This document shows, one piece after another, positions 14,799 to 18,629 of a stretch of DNA of 18,629 nt (position 1 is the stretch's first letter; each line of letters starts with the position of its first letter). The translations under genes were made by a program, and so were the position numbers. Source of the stretch: Thalassiosira profunda. Taxonomy: Eukaryota > Bacillariophyta > Thalassiosirophyceae > Thalassiosirales > Thalassiosiraceae. The notes below the pieces were generated by a model. It did not search any database. It saw nothing but the letters and a program-made list of their open reading frames with translations, and was not told the origin of the DNA. The stretch lies in contig JALLAP010000295.1 in the NCBI GenBank assembly GCA_036939355.1, positions 1-18,629 on the forward strand. Reading direction: 5' to 3'.

Positions 14799-17700
14799 AT
14801 GAGCGACGACGGCTCTCCTCCCACGCCGCCGCCGCGGGAGGTGATCATCGGCAAAGTCGATGCCTACCCTCCCCTGACGCCAACGACCGTGAGCACCGTT
14901 GGCACCGTTGGCACCGGGAGTTGGGCAACTGCATTGCAGATGCCGAGGAGAAAATTGGAAGGGCAGTTGATGACGGAGCCCACGCCCAGCGTGGTCTCGT
15001 CTAGCCCTCCTCCGTTCTCTAAGCCGCCGCGGCCGCCAGATTATGCCGCCGCGGCGGCGGTAAATCCTGCGGCGGCCGCGTCGGTCGACCAGGGCGCCAA
15101 ACTGGCCAAGAACCTGCATCGGTGCACCACCGAGCGCGACCGCGTTCAGAAACAAGTCGACCAGGAGGCCGCCCAGCTCCGGCACATCATACGGCAGGCG
15201 CCCCAGCGGCCCAAGGAGTCCAGGAGTGCTCTGGAGCAACGACTTGCAACGATAGAGGAAAATCGCTCCTCCTGCAGCTTGTCCCTGAAGATGGAGAAGG
15301 CGCTCGTCCGCCAGATCAGCTCCGTGGACAAGTCCATGAGGCTGCACGACAAGGCCGACAAGTACCAGAAGACAATAGCGAAAAAGAAGGCCGAGGTCGA
15401 GCTGGCCCGCGAGAATCTGCGCGCCTTGAACGAGGCGGTGTCGGGAATGGAATCCTCTCTGACCAAGGTGGAGCTGGCCAAAAAGTTGGGCTGTCTCCCG
15501 GAGCAGGTGATATCGCGCCGGATCGATTGTCCCATGGACAAGCTTGCGTATGCGAGGGGCGTAGACGGGGCCAATATTAGAGGCATTGAGGAGAGCACGG
15601 GCGCTCAGATCAAGATGGATACGCTTAGGGGAAGGATTGAGGTCCAGGGCACTGCAAGCACAGTGCAGGCGGCTGTTTTGCAACTCGAGGTGTACACCAA
15701 AGCCATCGACAAAGAGGTGACAGTGACGCCGGATGCTATGGCGTATTTGCTCAGACAGCAATCGTCGCTGGTGGGAACCATCAGGAGCGACAACCCTGAG
15801 GTCGTGATCGATGTCCTATCGGGTGTCAACCAAATTAAGCTGCGAGGCCTTCCGGACCGAGTCCAGAAGGCTAAGGAGGCGATTGAGGGCGTCCAGGTTG
15901 TTTCCAAATCCCATCCTTTGGTGGGGAGGCAGCCAGCGTTGGTTGTTGGGAGGGTCGGCAGTACCATGAACAGCTTCAGCGAGAGACACTCTGTGGTCAT
16001 GACTGTGTCCCACGACGGGAATTACCAGTCCGTGCTACGCATCATCGGCCCGTCGGAAAATGTCGACGCAGCCCTAGTCGAGGTCGACAAGCTGCTCTAC
16101 GACCATGAACAGGTTGTAGAGACGTTTGTGGTCGATCACATTCTAAAGAGTGAGCTCCTTGCCAAATCTGGGGTGGGCATCAGAGTGTTCCAAAGCTCGT
16201 TGAGCGAAGCCGTCGCCGCCGCACAACCTGAGGCGGGTGGGGTGTTGCTTGAATTCGACAGAAGCACTTCGAAGGACCAGAGCCCAAGGCTCTCCCTGAA
16301 ATGCAGCCGCTGCGTGATGGAGCGCGCCAAGAGTCTCGCTGCGAAGAAGCTCGGGGAGTTCGAATCAAACACTGTGTCAGTCGAGGTCCCGGAGGAAATG
16401 ATTCCAGTTATCATTGGCAGGGGCGGTGCTGGTATAAAAGAGCTCAGACAAGAGGGCAACGGCGCGACGATAAAGGTTGACGCAGGCACAATCAAGGTGT
16501 ATTCGAACGACGATGCGACGAGAGAGGGGGTCAGGAAGAGGATAGAGCAAACAGTGGCAGAGAATCAGGTGGGGTCTGTCCCCATCGAGAAGGCAGCCGT
16601 CCCAGTCATTCTTGGAAAGTCTGGCGACGACGTCAGGGAGGCGTGTGCTGAGGTCGGCTGCAGTATGGCCGTGAGCAAGGATGATACGCAACTTGGCCTG
16701 AAGGGCACCGACGAGCAGGTGAGTCGTCCCCCAACTTACACATCCCCTCTCGTATCTGTTTGCGCTAACAGAGTTGTGTTCGACCCTTTCAGATCCAGGA
16801 AGCATCCGAACTCATCAAGAACTTCCTTGCAAAGAACCACATTGAAGAACGAGCCATCAGTCCAGACGAAGAGCCTCCGCTATTGGGTGGAGGATCTGAG
16901 TCCAACATACTCCAGAAGGTCGAGAAGGAGCATGGTGTGGTAGCATCGTACACGAGGAGCAGTTACAAGCTCCGGATTCGAGGCGAGGCTGCCAACGTAC
17001 AAGGTGCCATGGAGGCAGTCAATAGCTTCCTGAATGGCGGCGATGACATGGCAGTCTGCAAGCTCCGTGTGCCAGAGTTTGCCATAGGCGCCGTCATCGG
17101 TCGGGGCGGGAGCAACCTTTCCAAGCTTCAAGACGAGTTCAAAGGGGTGCTCGTGAACATCCAAAAGGACAAGAACCTCATTCTGCTTAGGGGACCTCAA
17201 GACTTGGTGCAGCAGTGCCAACGGCGCCTCTCAATCACGATTGCCACCGCAAGGGTCGGCAAGAGCATTCAGATCTCGCAGAAGCAACTTCGACAACGCG
17301 GCACGTCAGAAGCGATCAAGCGAATCTCTCGATCCACCGGCGTCGAACTGACCATGAACGGGAGCTCGATCGCCGTGAGAGGAACCTCACATGATGTCCG
17401 AGACGCCACGTCCAATATCAACGAGCTCTTGTCCGGGACCTACAATGGCTACATTGACATTTCCAGTGAACAGTTCAGCTGTGCGGCCAGCGCCATCGCC
17501 AATGACTCGTCTCACTTTGAGCGAATTCGTGACTCTACTGGGGCTGATATTGTCCTCGAGGCTGCAGAAACCGTCATTCATATCTCAGGACCGAAGTCGA
17601 GCGTCAAGAAGGCCAAGCTGTCCGTTATCGAGCTCCTTGAGTCCCTTCTCCCTCAACAGCTCGAGGCTGTAGAACTCCATAGAAGTCTATTCAAGAGCGT

Positions 17701-18629
17701 GGGCGATCCTCAGCGGCTTGCCGAAATTGCTGCTCAGACTGGAGCTTCTGTTGTTCTCGATCGCGACCTGCATTGCATCCTCGTCAACTCTGACGATCTG
17801 AGAAATGTTCCCCAAGCGGCTACTCTGCTAAAAGAGTTGGTTGCCGAGAAGCAAAAGTTGAACGCAGTCATGCGTTTCGATGCGTCAGAATCGTGGCTCC
17901 TTCGATCCGTCGTCGGCCCGCGGGGCTCTACCTTGAACAAGATATCCAGAGAGAGCGGGTGCACCATCGAAGTGATCGAAGAAGACATCACCGTCGTTGT
18001 GTCAGCAGAGACAGAGACTGCTGTTCAGGCTGGAAAAGAGGCTGTGCAAGAGGTGGTCGACCAAGCTAGAAAAGAGACTGTCTTCGTCAATATTCCTGAA
18101 CCGTCGATTGGGGCATTCATCGGGAGGGGCGGTCAAGGCATCAAGCAGCTTTCTGCAGACCACGATGTCAACGCCTTCATCGAAACAACGGAGGGATGCC
18201 CAGCCAGGGTACGAATCAAAGGAAAGGAAGAATGCGTCGCTAGAGCCCGGTACGCTGTCCTCTCTTGGGTGCAGCAGTGGGAAGAAACTCAGGCTGGCAT
18301 AGACCTCGAGGTGACGAAGGCCATGATACCTGAGCTTCTTGGCAGGGATGGGTCTTTCGCCATTGAGGACACAGGGTGTAGAATCAGGGTCGATCGTACT
18401 CGTTCGGTCGTGACCGTGTTGGGTGGTTCAGACTACGATCGCGGCCTTGCATTGGAGAGGATCAAAGAGATAATTGGTGCGGACGAGCAAGCGAGCTCCT
18501 GCGAGTCGTCTTCTCTGGCTGACCTTGGAAAGGTGGTGGAACTAAAGCGTCAGATGAGCGAAATTACTGCCGAGGAATCAACTTCGGTGGTTTCCGAGCC
18601 GCAAGGGGAGCAAGGCTGCACGCCACTGG
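14799..18629 (+). CDS. Vigilin/Scp160-like multi-KH RNA-binding protein with N-terminal coiled coil (3' partial)
   Basis: Exons 14799-16718 (640 residues) and 16793 to the window end (612 more codons) join in phase 0; no stop is reached, so at least 1252 residues. Vigilins bind many mRNAs on ER-bound polysomes through tandem KH domains. Residues 1-95 are Pro/Ser/Ala-rich and low-complexity. About 97-235 is a highly charged coiled coil. KH-type repeats follow from about 245 to 1190. Clear GxxG loops are GVDG (254-257), GRGG (540-543), GKSG (606-609), GRGG (743-746), GPRG (1015-1018), GRGG (1084-1087) and GRDG (1157-1160). Others between them (about 310-530, 650-720, 780-940) have KH-like strands but lack the loop. 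This mix of intact and decayed KH units is typical of vigilin/Scp160. The coiled coil resembles Bfr1, the yeast partner of Scp160. The tail after 1190 is charged. ATG 14799 is followed by the first sensible protein sequence; the frame extends upstream but is promoter-like there. Confidence 0.9.
16719..16792 (+). other. Intron of the multi-KH gene (74 nt, phase 0)
   Basis: The donor is CAG|GTGAGT and the acceptor CTTTCAG. GCGCTAAC at 16763-16770 is a strong branch site, 22 nt from the acceptor. Removing the intron joins DEQ to IQEASELIKNFL, completing the last helix of a KH repeat. Confidence 0.93.

Noticed and set aside
14390..14854. A possible small minus-strand gene in the AT-rich gap
   Set aside because: It would fit the alternating gene order, but it overlaps the KH-gene start, has no clear ATG context or domain, and about half of it is the complement of promoter and coding DNA. 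It is kept as a question in the findings only.
14887..14920. GCACCGTTG-type short tandem repeat in the KH gene
   Set aside because: It is a two-to-three copy coding repeat (Val-Gly-Thr) in a low-complexity N-terminus, with no sign of a mobile or regulatory role.
14790..15761. A 323-codon minus-strand frame opposite the start of the KH gene
   Set aside because: It is the complement of a high-G+C coding exon and has no independent support.

Overview
The window is nuclear DNA of a compact eukaryotic genome, judged by eye to be a little over half G+C. It holds nine protein genes, two of them cut by the window edges. Six genes each carry one short spliceosomal intron (68-85 nt, donor GTGAG, acceptor CAG). 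I see no rRNA, tRNA, CRISPR or transposon. The organism is probably a unicellular protist. The S9 peptidase has a two-part N-terminus, a signal peptide followed by Phe at the cleavage point, like plastid import signals of algae with a complex red plastid (stramenopiles, haptophytes, cryptophytes). SAICAR synthetase is of the bacterial/plant type, and HIBCH ends in a peroxisomal SKL. An alga of the stramenopile kind is my best guess, with modest confidence.

Layout: 1-590 (+) C-terminus of DIS3/RRP44; 613-2232 (-) mitochondrial-looking Sel1-repeat protein; 2458-3416 (+) ECHDC3-type enoyl-CoA hydratase family protein; 3457-4458 (-) SAICAR synthetase; 4720-6265 (+) TLDc-domain protein; 6378-8565 (-) prolyl-oligopeptidase family peptidase; 8852-11020 (+) coiled-coil protein with a C-terminal zinc finger; 11094-12764 (-) basic, nuclear-looking orphan; 12995-14260 (+) 3-hydroxyisobutyryl-CoA hydrolase; 14261-14798 AT-rich gap; 14799-18629 (+, runs off the end) vigilin-like multi-KH protein. 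The first nine genes alternate strands without exception, giving four divergent promoter regions (225-286 bp) and four convergent ends (22-112 bp).

The genes do not form one pathway. ECHDC3 and HIBCH are both crotonase-fold acyl-CoA enzymes, and DIS3 and the KH protein both act on RNA, but nothing ties them into a unit. The most notable points are: the KH protein begins with a long coiled coil resembling Bfr1, the partner of the yeast vigilin Scp160; the palindrome TTGCAA is strongly enriched in promoters and introns; HIBCH has a PTS1; and a 72-bp duplication around a single N inside the coiled-coil gene is almost certainly an assembly artefact.
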